DNA of 64,000 nucleotides from Ruminococcus sp. (GTDB lineage Bacteria; Bacillota; Clostridia; Oscillospirales; Ruminococcaceae), in contig JAMPAO010000005.1 of the NCBI GenBank assembly GCA_023667165.1, forward strand, positions 1-64,000, given 5' to 3'. The notes under the pieces were generated by a model. The model saw only the letters and a program-made list of their open reading frames with translations, ran no database searches and was not told the origin of the DNA. How positions within the stretch are numbered: position 1 is the stretch's first letter; every line of letters starts with the position of its first letter. The position numbers and the translations under genes were made by a program. Below, piece after piece: positions 54,653 to 63,760 of this stretch.

Positions 54653-56971
54653 TTATTCTTTGCTTTCTGTAAACAGCTTTTCAATAAGCTCGTACAATGT
54701 TTCGCACTCTCCGCCGCTGTTGAAGTAATCGTAAGCAAGCTTCAAGCAGGCTGCCTTTGTAACGCCCCTGTTGGGGGAGAATGTTTTCGTATCGGGAAGA
54801 TATCCTTTCGCCTTTGCTATGGCAATGTAACCGCAGTATTTATTGTCCTCGGCAACGTCGCTGTAGGGCGCTTTGTATACTCCATCCAGCTCCGCCGCGC
54901 TTGCGCAGTCTGTGTAGAGATATACGTACCATTTGGCTATTTCCTTGCGGGTCAGCTTCTTCTCCAGTACGGGATTTGGGATCCGTACGCGTTCGCCGGT
55001 TTCCTTATTTTCCTCGTAAATGTAAGCGGAGTACGGGATAACGGGACTTCCCATTATAGCCTCGCACAGCTCGCCGAATTCCCCTATGCTGATCGCTTCG
55101 TCCGGGTGCAGCTCCTTTTCGTCCGATATGCGCACGGTGTATTCAAAGAGCTTTGTTATTTCCTTTTCGTACCTGTGACCCTTGATATCGCCGTAAAGCT
55201 GCTGCGACTCGGTCTGCTCCTGCGGCTTTTTCTTTGAATAATAAGGCTCGGCGCTGCTGTTTATTCTCTCTCCCGTAATGGCGTTGAGAATGTAACCGGT
55301 ATCGAATTTGTAGGTAAGATATACATGGGACTTTAGCTGAAGATCGGTAAATCCCGTATAATAGAGATTCGGCTTCATGTTTTCAAAGAGCTTATCGTAG
55401 GCTTCCTTTTCGGGAATAAGGTTGGCTGCGGGGAATTCCATATTCCTGTAGCTGTATGAGAATGCCGTGACTTCACCGTTTGAATCCACCGTGACATTTA
55501 TTCTGTCAAAGGGGGCGGGCAGACCGTTTGCATATCTTGTAAATTCCACGCGCGCCGTGCGGCTGTCCTTGTTGATATCGGAAACATATGTTATTTTGTA
55601 CTCCTTTGCCTTGTCCCCCATAAAATGCGCCGCCGCCGCTTCGGCTCTTGAACGGGCAAGCGCCTCCGTGGGAGGCTTTTGGGGATCGTTGGGACTTTCC
55701 TCGCCGTAACTGCGGTACTTTGTGTAGCTGACTATCCTTCCGGTGTAGGCGTCCTGCTCTACATAGAGCTTTATATGGTCCTCCGTTTCCTTTTGGGAGC
55801 TGTATTCAAAGGTCGTCACCCGTGAGGTCTGCCGCTGCATATCGTCGTCGGTGTAGCTGCTTATCTCGCCGGAGGCTTGTATCAGATTATCGTCGAATAC
55901 AAGGAACTCATCGTCCTTGATGATCTTCAGCAGCTCATTATAGGAAAGATAGCCGTTTTCCTTTTCTATCGCATCCCATTCCGCGTCGCTGAGTTCATAG
56001 CCCTCTCCGTCTATCCCCTCATAGCTGTAAACATCTTCGCTATCATGGTCGTAATAGCCGTTCCAGTCGTAAACGTCGGTGTGGGAATACTTTTCTATGT
56101 CGTCGTAAATGGACGTGTATTCGCCGGTAAGGGCGTCTATCTCGTTTTCGCCGCCCACGGAGGAGTAATATACGGGGATAGTGAAATCCTCACGTATGTA
56201 TTCGTCCTTTTCCTTGTCGTAACGATCCTTGCTGAAAAGTCTGTACTCGGCTTCAAGCGGCTTTCTTGAGGCGTATATGTCCATGACCTGCTTTTCGGTG
56301 AGCCTTTTTGAGGCGTCGGGGAACTCCGCGTCGTTCCACCAGCTAAGCTCAAATTGCAGCAGTCTGCCCGTATCGGTATCGACAGTGACAGTACCGCCGT
56401 TTTCGCCAAGATATATCCCGTCGTTTCCGCGGCTGACCTCGTATGACGCTCTGTGGTAATACAGACTGTAGGGATAGCCGTTCGGGACGATCTCCGCGTC
56501 CCCCTTGAGGTTGGGATTGAGTTCGGCGAAATACTTTTTCGCCGCCTTTTCCCGCTCCTCCGCAGTCAGTTTTTCAAACCTCGGCTTATCGCTTTCTTCG
56601 TCGGTATAATCGTTATACTCATAGTAGGTTATCAGCTTGTTTCCGTCGTTGTACCTTACGATAATTTCCTCCGCGTCGTAGGACTGTTCCTTGCCGTCGG
56701 AATCCTTATAAACGTCCGTTCTTGACCATGTAAAGGTAAAGAAATTCACTCCGTAATTATTGCTTACACGGTAATCGAACCCGTCAAAGTTTTTGGGGAT
56801 ATCCACCCTCTTTTTGACCTCCGTCACCGCCCTTTTCAAGGCTGCCGCTTCGGCGTTTTCCGTTTTCACGTCCGCCGCCAGGACGGGAGCTCCCAATGTC
56901 TGCGGCAATGCGGACATCACCAGACCGAAGAAGAGTAATCCCGATATAACGCGTTTTGATTTTCTTTTCAT
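54653..56971 (-). CDS. secreted YcdB/YcdC-domain protein with C-terminal SLH-like region
   Basis: 772 residues. Signal peptide MKRKSKRVISGLLFFGLVMS with cleavage near LAADV. Two or more YcdB/YcdC (PepSY-like) repeats occupy roughly residues 60-600, with lysine- and acid-rich beta structure. The last 130 residues resemble S-layer homology segments (PYSDVAEDNKYCGYIAIAKA; KTFSPNRGVTKAACLKLAYD), which would hold it to the cell surface. The frame runs 29 codons further upstream, but AAAGGA suits ATG 56971 and the signal peptide begins there. Function unknown; YcdB proteins are thought to be extracellular. Confidence 0.85.
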   Translation of the reverse strand: MKRKSKRVISGLLFFGLVMSALPQTLGAPVLAADVKTENAEAAALKRAVTEVKKRVDIPKNFDGFDYRVSNNYGVNFFTFTWSRTDVYKDSDGKEQSYDAEEIIVRYNDGNKLITYYEYNDYTDEESDKPRFEKLTAEEREKAAKKYFAELNPNLKGDAEIVPNGYPYSLYYHRASYEVSRGNDGIYLGENGGTVTVDTDTGRLLQFELSWWNDAEFPDASKRLTEKQVMDIYASRKPLEAEYRLFSKDRYDKEKDEYIREDFTIPVYYSSVGGENEIDALTGEYTSIYDDIEKYSHTDVYDWNGYYDHDSEDVYSYEGIDGEGYELSDAEWDAIEKENGYLSYNELLKIIKDDEFLVFDDNLIQASGEISSYTDDDMQRQTSRVTTFEYSSQKETEDHIKLYVEQDAYTGRIVSYTKYRSYGEESPNDPQKPPTEALARSRAEAAAAHFMGDKAKEYKITYVSDINKDSRTARVEFTRYANGLPAPFDRINVTVDSNGEVTAFSYSYRNMEFPAANLIPEKEAYDKLFENMKPNLYYTGFTDLQLKSHVYLTYKFDTGYILNAITGERINSSAEPYYSKKKPQEQTESQQLYGDIKGHRYEKEITKLFEYTVRISDEKELHPDEAISIGEFGELCEAIMGSPVIPYSAYIYEENKETGERVRIPNPVLEKKLTRKEIAKWYVYLYTDCASAAELDGVYKAPYSDVAEDNKYCGYIAIAKAKGYLPDTKTFSPNRGVTKAACLKLAYDYFNSGGECETLYELIEKLFTESKE

Positions 56972-57171
56972 AAATAAGCTGTCCTTTCCGTTTTTTTCAA
57001 GGCGGGATATATCCCTCCATATATAATTTAAACAGCATAAAAAGGGAAAAATTTTCATTTGGCGGCAGAATTTACAGAAAATTCATATATTCGGCAGGCA
57101 AATATGCGGCATACCGATCTCTGCCGGAAAGCACCGCGTAAATACCGCCGTGGCAATTTTGTTCAAACCCC

Positions 57172-57200
57172 TTGAAAATAAGAGGTATATGTGGTATAAT
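57172..57200 (+). promoter_or_regulatory. promoter of the 57.2-60.6 kb operon
   Basis: -35 TTGAAA (57172-57177), 17-base spacer, -10 TATAAT (57195-57200) preceded by TGG. It lies about 38 bases before the first gene, whose stop overlaps the dehydrogenase start, so it probably drives the proline genes too. Confidence 0.8.
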
Positions 57201-57238
57201 AATCAAATAGATAAAATGGAAAGGAAAGACCCTGTCAA

Positions 57239-57550
57239 ATGGAACATTCGCTTATTTTTCCCCTGCCCTTCTCATTTCATGTGGGCTTCGTTGTTTTCAG
57301 CGTCGTAATGCTGATACTTTGCTACAAAAAAAGAAAATATATGTACGAGCTTTATATGCTCATAGGCGTGGCGTCGACCATGCTCATTTATATCGCCGAT
57401 ACGAAGCCGGTGTTTTATATACTGGGACTGGAGGAGATAATACTTCTTGCCCTTACTGTCGCTGATATGATAAAGGTATCGAAAGCAAACAAGGCTGCGG
57501 AAAACGGGGATAAGCCGCCGGAAACCGATGATACGGAGGATATTGCGTGA
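57239..57550 (+). CDS. small three-TM membrane protein
   Basis: 103 residues, with three hydrophobic segments (about 12-27, 36-51, 58-75) and an acidic tail. No recognised family. It is the first gene behind the promoter at 57172 and overlaps the dehydrogenase start by 4 bases (GTGA), so its translation is coupled to that gene. AAAGGAAAG lies before the ATG. Function unknown. Confidence 0.75.
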   Translation: MEHSLIFPLPFSFHVGFVVFSVVMLILCYKKRKYMYELYMLIGVASTMLIYIADTKPVFYILGLEEIILLALTVADMIKVSKANKAAENGDKPPETDDTEDIA

Positions 57551-58494
57551 AAATAGTTTTGCTTGAGGAAAAAACCGTTTCCATGGGGGACGTTTCCATG
57601 GACTGCTTTAAGGCGCTCGGAGATGTGACCGCGTATCCGCTGACCCCAAAGGATAAGGTTACGGAGTATATAGGCGGCGCGGAGGCTGTTATTGCCAATA
57701 AAACCGTTTTTACAAGGCGGATAATGGAAAGCTGTCCGAACCTGAAATACATCGGTCTGTGCGCTACGGGTTATAACAATGTGGATATAAAAGCCGCCGC
57801 GGAACTGGGGATAACCGTGTGCAATGTGCCCGCGTATTCCTCAAACGCCGTGGCGCAGCAGGTATTCTCCTATGTGCTGCACTTTGCAAGCCGCACCGCC
57901 GAATACAATGAGGACGTTCACGGCGGCGGCTGGATACGCTCGGATACGTTTTCCTATTTTACCATTCCCACATTCGAGCTTGCGGGACTTACCATGGGCA
58001 TAATCGGCTACGGCAGCATAGGCAAAAGGGTGGCGGATATCGCCCTCGCTTTCGGCATGAAAGTTCTGATCTCCACAAGAACGCCAAAGGAGGACGGCAG
58101 GGTAACGTTTACCGATACCGATGGAGTTTTTGCAAATTCCGACTTCATAACGCTCCACTGCCCTCTTACGGAGCAAACGGAGAATTTGGTCAATGCGGAC
58201 AGACTTAGACTGTGCAAAAAAAGCGCGTACATCATAAACACATCCAGGGGACCTGCGGTAAACGAAAAGGATCTGTGCCGCGCTCTTAACGATAACGTCA
58301 TAGCGGGGGCGGCTGTGGATGTTATCTCCAAAGAGCCTATGGAGGAGGACAATCCCCTTATGAAGGCAAAAAACTGCATAATCACCCCTCACGTGGCATG
58401 GGCGCCCAGACAGACAAGGGAAAGACTCGTAAAAGAGGCGGCGGAAAATCTCAAAGCGTTTATATCGGGAGCTTCCCGCAACAAGGTAAACTGA
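57547..58494 (+). CDS. D-2-hydroxyacid dehydrogenase
   Basis: 315 residues of the D-isomer-specific 2-hydroxyacid dehydrogenase family. NAD-binding GIIGYGSIGKRVADIALAFG, catalytic Arg in NTSRGPAVNE, Glu in the following CRALNDN segment and His in ITPHVAWAP. It resembles glycerate/hydroxypyruvate-type reductases. Start GTG 57547 overlaps the previous stop. It precedes proB, but no metabolic link to proline is obvious. The substrate is not predictable. Confidence 0.9.
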   Translation: MKIVLLEEKTVSMGDVSMDCFKALGDVTAYPLTPKDKVTEYIGGAEAVIANKTVFTRRIMESCPNLKYIGLCATGYNNVDIKAAAELGITVCNVPAYSSNAVAQQVFSYVLHFASRTAEYNEDVHGGGWIRSDTFSYFTIPTFELAGLTMGIIGYGSIGKRVADIALAFGMKVLISTRTPKEDGRVTFTDTDGVFANSDFITLHCPLTEQTENLVNADRLRLCKKSAYIINTSRGPAVNEKDLCRALNDNVIAGAAVDVISKEPMEEDNPLMKAKNCIITPHVAWAPRQTRERLVKEAAENLKAFISGASRNKVN

Positions 58495-58506
58495 AAGGAA
58501 AAAAAT

Positions 58507-59298
58507 ATGTTTGATATAAGTACAAAAAAAAGAATAGTGATCAAGGTGGGAACATCGACCCTTACCCATAAAACAGGCAGGCTGAATATCCGCAGAATGG
58601 AAAGGTTTGTAAAGACTCTTGCGGATATACAAAACAGCGGGCGCGAGCTGATACTTGTTTCCTCGGGAGCCATCGGTCTTGGAATGTCAAAGCTGGGACT
58701 TGCAAGCCGTCCCACAGACACTCCCATGAAGCAGGCGTGCGCAGCGGTGGGACAGTGCGAGCTTATGTATATTTACGACAAGCTCTTCGGGGAATATAAT
58801 CTGAACGTGGCGCAGATACTGCTGACAAAATACGTTCTGGAATCGGTGCGGAAAAACAATGTTGAAAATACTTTCCTCAAGCTCATAGACCATAACGTTA
58901 TCCCCATTGTCAACGAAAACGACACTGTGGCTATAGACGAACTGGAGCTTGAATTCGGCGAAAACGATACCCTTGCGGCTCATGTGGGCATATTCTGCCA
59001 TGCGGATCTTTTGATAATACTTTCCGACATCGACGGACTTTTTGACGGAGATCCGCGAAAAAATCCCGACGCAAGGCTGATACCCGCCGTTTACGAGATA
59101 GACGGCAGAATAAGAGGACTGGCGGGGGACGCAGGCTCGGCTCTGGGCAGCGGCGGCATGATAACCAAGATAAACGCGGCGGAGATCGCCATGAGCCACG
59201 GCTTTGATATGGCTATACTCAACGGCAGACGTCCCGATACGCTTTACGAGCTATTTGACGGAAAGCAGACGGGAACGGTATTTATCGCAAAAAAATAA
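58507..59298 (+). CDS. proB: glutamate 5-kinase (short form, no PUA domain)
   Basis: 263 residues: amino-acid kinase domain only, with RIVIKVGTSTLTHKTG, LVSSGAIGLG and PIVNENDTVA. Phosphorylates glutamate as the first step of proline synthesis. E. coli ProB (367 residues) has a C-terminal PUA domain that is absent here, as in many clostridial enzymes; feedback control by proline may differ. AAAGG before the ATG. ProA follows after 18 bases. Confidence 0.95.
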   Translation: MFDISTKKRIVIKVGTSTLTHKTGRLNIRRMERFVKTLADIQNSGRELILVSSGAIGLGMSKLGLASRPTDTPMKQACAAVGQCELMYIYDKLFGEYNLNVAQILLTKYVLESVRKNNVENTFLKLIDHNVIPIVNENDTVAIDELELEFGENDTLAAHVGIFCHADLLIILSDIDGLFDGDPRKNPDARLIPAVYEIDGRIRGLAGDAGSALGSGGMITKINAAEIAMSHGFDMAILNGRRPDTLYELFDGKQTGTVFIAKK

Positions 59299-59316
59299 GA
59301 TGGGAGATGTATTGCT

Positions 59317-60567
59317 ATGACTTATATCGAAACATTGGGAGCAAACGCGGCAAAGGCAAAAAAGGCGATCGCCAACGCCGATACAAGCCGTAAAAACAAC
59401 GCACTTGCGGAGATAGCGAAGGGACTGAGAAGCAATAAGGACAAAATAACAGCCGCCAACGCTCTTGATATGAAAGCGGCACGGGACAACGGAATGTCAC
59501 AGTCCCTTCAGGACAGGCTGATGCTAAACGACAGCAGGATAAACGCCATTGCCGACGCTGCCGAGGCGCTTATCGGACTGGAGGATCCCGTAGGAAAGAT
59601 CGAAAGCGGCTCCGTTCGTCCCAACGGAATGAGGATCACCAAGGTGAGAGTTCCCATGGGAGTTATCGGCATGATATACGAGGCTCGGCCCAATGTTACC
59701 GCAGACGCCGCCTGCCTTTGCGTGAAAACGGGCAATGCTGTCATTCTCAGAGGCGGCAAGGAGGCTTACCATTCAAGCAAATGCATATGCGGCATAATGA
59801 GAGAGGCTGTTGAGAGAGCAGGTTTCCCCGCAGATATAATCCAGTTTGTGGACGACACCACAAGGGAAGTTACCACGGCGCTTATGAAATGCGGCAAATA
59901 TCTCGATCTGCTTATCCCCAGAGGAGGAGCGGGACTTATAAAGGCGGTCAAGGAAAATTCCACAGTTCCCGTTATAGAAACAGGCACCGGCAACTGCCAT
60001 GTTTACGCCGACGAGAGCGCGGATATTGAAAAGGCGGTAAATATCATCGACAACGGCAAGACCCAGCGCCCCTCGGTATGCAATGCCGTTGAAACGCTGC
60101 TTGTACACAGGAATATCGCCGAAAAGCTGCTGCCTGCGGTAAAGGCAAGGCTTGACGCGCATAACGTGGAGATACGCGGCTGCGATATTACCCGAAGAAT
60201 ACTCGGAGAGTGCGTTGTTCCCGCATCGGAGGATGACTATTACAGGGAGTTCGGCGACTATATCATTGCCGTAAGGGTCGTGGAGAACGTAGACGAGGCT
60301 ATAGAGCATATCGGGAAGTATTCCACGGGACATTCCGAGTGCATAGTTACAAACGACCTTGAAAACGCGGAAAAATTCAAGGCTATGGTAGATTCAGCCT
60401 GTGTTTACGTAAACGTATCCACAAGATTTACCGACGGAGAGATGTTCGGCTTCGGCGCGGAAATAGGCATATCCACCCAGAAGCTCCATGCGAGAGGACC
60501 TATGGGTCTTTACGAGCTTACATCCAACAAATACCTTATAGACGGAAACGGTCAGATAAGGGAATAG
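59317..60567 (+). CDS. proA: gamma-glutamyl phosphate reductase
   Basis: 416 residues, aldehyde-dehydrogenase fold. Catalytic cysteine in KTQRPSVCNAVETLL, NADPH-binding LRGGKEAYHSS, and VPVIETGTGNCHVY all match ProA. Reduces glutamyl 5-phosphate to the semialdehyde. Follows proB in the normal order; ProC is not in the window. Confidence 0.96.
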   Translation: MTYIETLGANAAKAKKAIANADTSRKNNALAEIAKGLRSNKDKITAANALDMKAARDNGMSQSLQDRLMLNDSRINAIADAAEALIGLEDPVGKIESGSVRPNGMRITKVRVPMGVIGMIYEARPNVTADAACLCVKTGNAVILRGGKEAYHSSKCICGIMREAVERAGFPADIIQFVDDTTREVTTALMKCGKYLDLLIPRGGAGLIKAVKENSTVPVIETGTGNCHVYADESADIEKAVNIIDNGKTQRPSVCNAVETLLVHRNIAEKLLPAVKARLDAHNVEIRGCDITRRILGECVVPASEDDYYREFGDYIIAVRVVENVDEAIEHIGKYSTGHSECIVTNDLENAEKFKAMVDSACVYVNVSTRFTDGEMFGFGAEIGISTQKLHARGPMGLYELTSNKYLIDGNGQIRE

Positions 60568-60577
60568 GTGAAAAAGA

Positions 60578-61396
60578 ATGAAGAAAAGAACGGAAGGCGC
60601 AAAAATATCAAGATCCAAAAAAAGAGCCAACGACCTGAAAAACAGCGAGGTCATAAATATGCTCGACTCCGTTTACATGGAAGAAACAGCGGAGGAAACG
60701 GCGGATACGGGGATCGGGGACAAGGCGCGTACAAGGAATACATTTCACTTCTTTATAGGATTGTTCGTACTCGTTATGTCCGTCATAGGCGTCATATCCA
60801 CAGTAAGCGCTGTTTCCGGTCTGGTAAGGCGGATAATCGACAATACCGACGAAAAGACCGAATTCGCCAGGTTTATATATCCCGTTGTGATATGCGATCC
60901 CCCCGCTTTCGACCAGACCGCCATGCTCAAGAACGAAACTCTGATCTCCGCAGGGATATGGGATATAATCCTGTACGAGGACAAGGGCAAGTATGCGGCC
61001 GATTTCGATTATATCATAGTTCCGGAGGTGGACGTGGAGCAGCACGCGGCAAAGCTGTTCGGCACGGGACTGAGCTTTAACCATACCACAATATCCACTG
61101 CCGATTTTGCTTTTTATTACGACGATGAGATAAACTCGTACCGCATTCCCGAAAATCCGAAATATTTTTCCTACTCTCCCTATGTGGAGGAGATAAAACA
61201 GGTGGGAGAGAGCTTTACTCTTACGGTAGGGTACGTGTCCCCGACTCCCGCATGGCTGTCGCTTACGGGGGAGGACGCGCCTCTGCCGGAAAAATACGTG
61301 GATTACGTGGTGCAGAAGCGCGGTGAAAGCTACACTCTCGTATCTATAAGAAGCTCGGATAAAAAAGCCGTTTCGGAACACGAAAGCGGCTTGTAA
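60578..61396 (+). CDS. hypothetical single-pass membrane protein
   Basis: 272 residues. The cytoplasmic N-terminus (about 45 residues, Lys/Arg-rich at first, then acidic) is followed by one membrane segment (about 52-80; FFIGLFVLVMSVIGVISTVS), and a roughly 190-residue outer domain without a recognised motif (YVSPTPAWLSL near the end). It starts 10 bases after proA and probably lies in the same transcript. No known family. Confidence 0.75.
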   Translation: MKKRTEGAKISRSKKRANDLKNSEVINMLDSVYMEETAEETADTGIGDKARTRNTFHFFIGLFVLVMSVIGVISTVSAVSGLVRRIIDNTDEKTEFARFIYPVVICDPPAFDQTAMLKNETLISAGIWDIILYEDKGKYAADFDYIIVPEVDVEQHAAKLFGTGLSFNHTTISTADFAFYYDDEINSYRIPENPKYFSYSPYVEEIKQVGESFTLTVGYVSPTPAWLSLTGEDAPLPEKYVDYVVQKRGESYTLVSIRSSDKKAVSEHESGL

Positions 61397-61431
61397 CTGC
61401 GGCGACCGGTTAAGATAAGGCGGCGAAACCT

Positions 61432-62355
61432 TTGGAAAAGCTTTTGAAAACAATGATCGAACACTTCGATCCCCCCGATATACGCAAATTTTATAAGCTG
61501 CACAGAGAGATCACCCATCTGCTGGTGCACAGCTCGGTAAAGGCGGGCGACGGTCACTCGGATATGGAAATAACTGCGGCGGACGGCGGAAGAATACCCG
61601 TTAGGATATATTCGCCCGGACTTATCAGCAGCAGGAAAAGGATACTTATCTTCTTTCACGGCGGCGGCTGGGTGATAGACGATATAGACAGATATCACAA
61701 GGTATGCACTCAGCTTGCAGCTATAACCGGCAGCTACGTCGTGTCGGCTGATTACCGCCTTGCTCCGGAGAACAAATTTCCCGCCGGTCTGGACGACTGC
61801 TGCGAAACAATAAGGCAGGTTTTCCGTTATTCAAAAATCAGAGGGATATCTCCGAGGGATATCGTTCTTATAGGCGACAGCGCCGGAGCCAATCTGGCTG
61901 CCGCTGCGGCAAACAGACTGCGGGACGAAAAGATCCTTCGGGTAAGCAGACAGATACTTATTTATCCCGTGACCGACTGCGAATTCGGAGAGGATTCCCC
62001 TTACAGCTCCATGCATGAAAACGCCAAGGGCTGCATACTTACGGCGGAGCGTATGAGAGGGTATCTGGAGCTTTATCTGAACGACATATCCGAAAAAAAC
62101 GACCCTTACGCCGCACCCATGAAAACAAAGAGCTTTTCCCAAATGCCGAATACGCTTATCATCACCGCCGAAAACGATCCTTTAAGGGACGAGGGCGAGG
62201 AGTACGGCAGACGTATTTTCAATGCGGGCGGAAACGCCATGGCGTTCAGAATAAAGGGGGCGTATCACGGATTTTTCGCCTCCGATCTGTACAGGCATCC
62301 TCACGCCCGCAAAGCGGTAAGCATGATAATGTATTTCCTGCGGCTGACGGATTGA
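61432..62355 (+). CDS. alpha/beta hydrolase of the HSL (GDXG) family
   Basis: 307 residues. Oxyanion-hole motif FFHGGGWVIDD, nucleophile GDSAGANLAAAA, acid in ENDPLRDEG and histidine in AYHGFFASDL form the GDXG esterase/lipase signature. Start TTG 61432 follows AAGGCGG; ATG 61453 is an alternative. Likely hydrolyses an ester of a small acyl chain. It stands 35 bases after the membrane protein gene and before a condensation-type acyltransferase gene, so the two may act on the same acyl compound. Confidence 0.9.
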   Translation: MEKLLKTMIEHFDPPDIRKFYKLHREITHLLVHSSVKAGDGHSDMEITAADGGRIPVRIYSPGLISSRKRILIFFHGGGWVIDDIDRYHKVCTQLAAITGSYVVSADYRLAPENKFPAGLDDCCETIRQVFRYSKIRGISPRDIVLIGDSAGANLAAAAANRLRDEKILRVSRQILIYPVTDCEFGEDSPYSSMHENAKGCILTAERMRGYLELYLNDISEKNDPYAAPMKTKSFSQMPNTLIITAENDPLRDEGEEYGRRIFNAGGNAMAFRIKGAYHGFFASDLYRHPHARKAVSMIMYFLRLTD

Positions 62356-62440
62356 CGGCGGTACCCGGGAACGTGCCGCAGGCTTGATACCTGTTGCTTC
62401 TTACATCTTACCTTTATTACATGAAAGAAGGTGTACAGTA

Positions 62441-63760
62441 TTGTCCAAAACCGATGCGAGAAAAAGACGTTCATGGAGCAGGCTTGACAACGCGGCAAAG
62501 ATATTCCCGTCAACGGTGGAGAAGTCCGATACGAGGGTATTCAGATTTTCCTGCGAGCTGTGCGGGGATATCGACCCCGAAGTATTGAGCAAAGCCGCTC
62601 TGCACGCCGCGGAGAGCTATCCCGGCTACAGCGTGATAATGAAAAAGGGATTTTTCTGGTATTATCTGGAGCAATGCGATTTAAAGCCGGAGGTAACGGA
62701 GGAAAGGCTGCCCGTATGCGGAGCAATTTATGAGGAGGATCGCCGAAGCCTGCTTTACAGGATATCCTACCTGCGCAACAGGATAAATTTAGAGGTGTTC
62801 CACGTGCTCAGCGACGGCACGGGAGGAGTTATGTTCCTCAAAACCATAGTGTACCGTTATCTGATATATAAATATCCCGATAAATTCGGAGAATTTCCGC
62901 CCCTGCCCGACGACGGAGGATCCTTTTCCCAGAAAAGCTCCGACGGCTTCAGAAAATATTACGACAGGCACGCGGGGAAAACCTCTCCGAAAAAAACCAA
63001 CGCCTTTCTGCTCAAGGGCGAGCGGATAGAGGACAACGGACTTCTTATCATCGAGGGTTTTGCCTCGGTAAAAAGCGTTCTGGAAGCCGCTCATAAATTT
63101 GACGCCACTCTGACCGTTTTCCTCACAGCTCTTTACATAAACGCCCTAAGCCTTGAAATGCCGCTGCGGAGCAGAAAAAAGCCTGTTGTTATAAATATCC
63201 CGGTCAATCTCAGACAATATTTTCCATCGCAGACGGCGAAAAACTTTTTCGGAATGATATCGGTAAGCTATGATTTTTCAAAGGAGAGCGGAGAGCTTTC
63301 GGATATCGTACAAAAGGTGGACGCCGATTTCAAAAGGCAGCTTACAAGGGAAAATCTGTCAATAAGAATGAACAGTCTTGCGGGACTGGAGCACAATCCA
63401 TTTGTAATGCTCGCTCCTCTGCCGCTGAAAAATCAGGTCCTGAAAACAGTCCGTCATATAGGCGTCAGGAACGAAACGTCGGTAATATCCAATATCGGCA
63501 GGATAAAAATGCCTCCCGAATTTGACGAATATATAAAAAGATTTTCCGTATTTGTCAGCACCCAGAATATCCAGCTCAACATCTGTTCATTTAACGACGA
63601 GCTTCAGATGGGGTTTACCTCAAGCTATGTTTCGGCTGACGTTCAGCGCAATTTTTTCAGATCCCTTACGGAGCTTGGCATAAATGTCACCGTAAGGAGC
63701 AGCGATTCGTACCGCGATAAGGAGGAACAGCCATGCAGCACTGCGGAAAATGCGGAGTAG
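62441..63760 (+). CDS. condensation-type (HxxxDG) acyltransferase, alcohol acetyltransferase-like
   Basis: 439 residues. The HxxxDG motif is visible as FHVLSDGTGGVMF (about residues 121-133), typical of PapA/WES/condensation-domain acyltransferases; a later IPVNLRQYFPSQTAKNFFG block (about 245-263) is also usual for this superfamily. Start TTG 62441 follows GAAGGTG at a good distance; the frame is open a little upstream. It overlaps the DUF6320-like gene by 28 bases and follows a GDXG hydrolase. Transfers an acyl group to an alcohol or sugar hydroxyl by family precedent; the substrate is unknown. Confidence 0.8.
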   Translation: MSKTDARKRRSWSRLDNAAKIFPSTVEKSDTRVFRFSCELCGDIDPEVLSKAALHAAESYPGYSVIMKKGFFWYYLEQCDLKPEVTEERLPVCGAIYEEDRRSLLYRISYLRNRINLEVFHVLSDGTGGVMFLKTIVYRYLIYKYPDKFGEFPPLPDDGGSFSQKSSDGFRKYYDRHAGKTSPKKTNAFLLKGERIEDNGLLIIEGFASVKSVLEAAHKFDATLTVFLTALYINALSLEMPLRSRKKPVVINIPVNLRQYFPSQTAKNFFGMISVSYDFSKESGELSDIVQKVDADFKRQLTRENLSIRMNSLAGLEHNPFVMLAPLPLKNQVLKTVRHIGVRNETSVISNIGRIKMPPEFDEYIKRFSVFVSTQNIQLNICSFNDELQMGFTSSYVSADVQRNFFRSLTELGINVTVRSSDSYRDKEEQPCSTAENAE

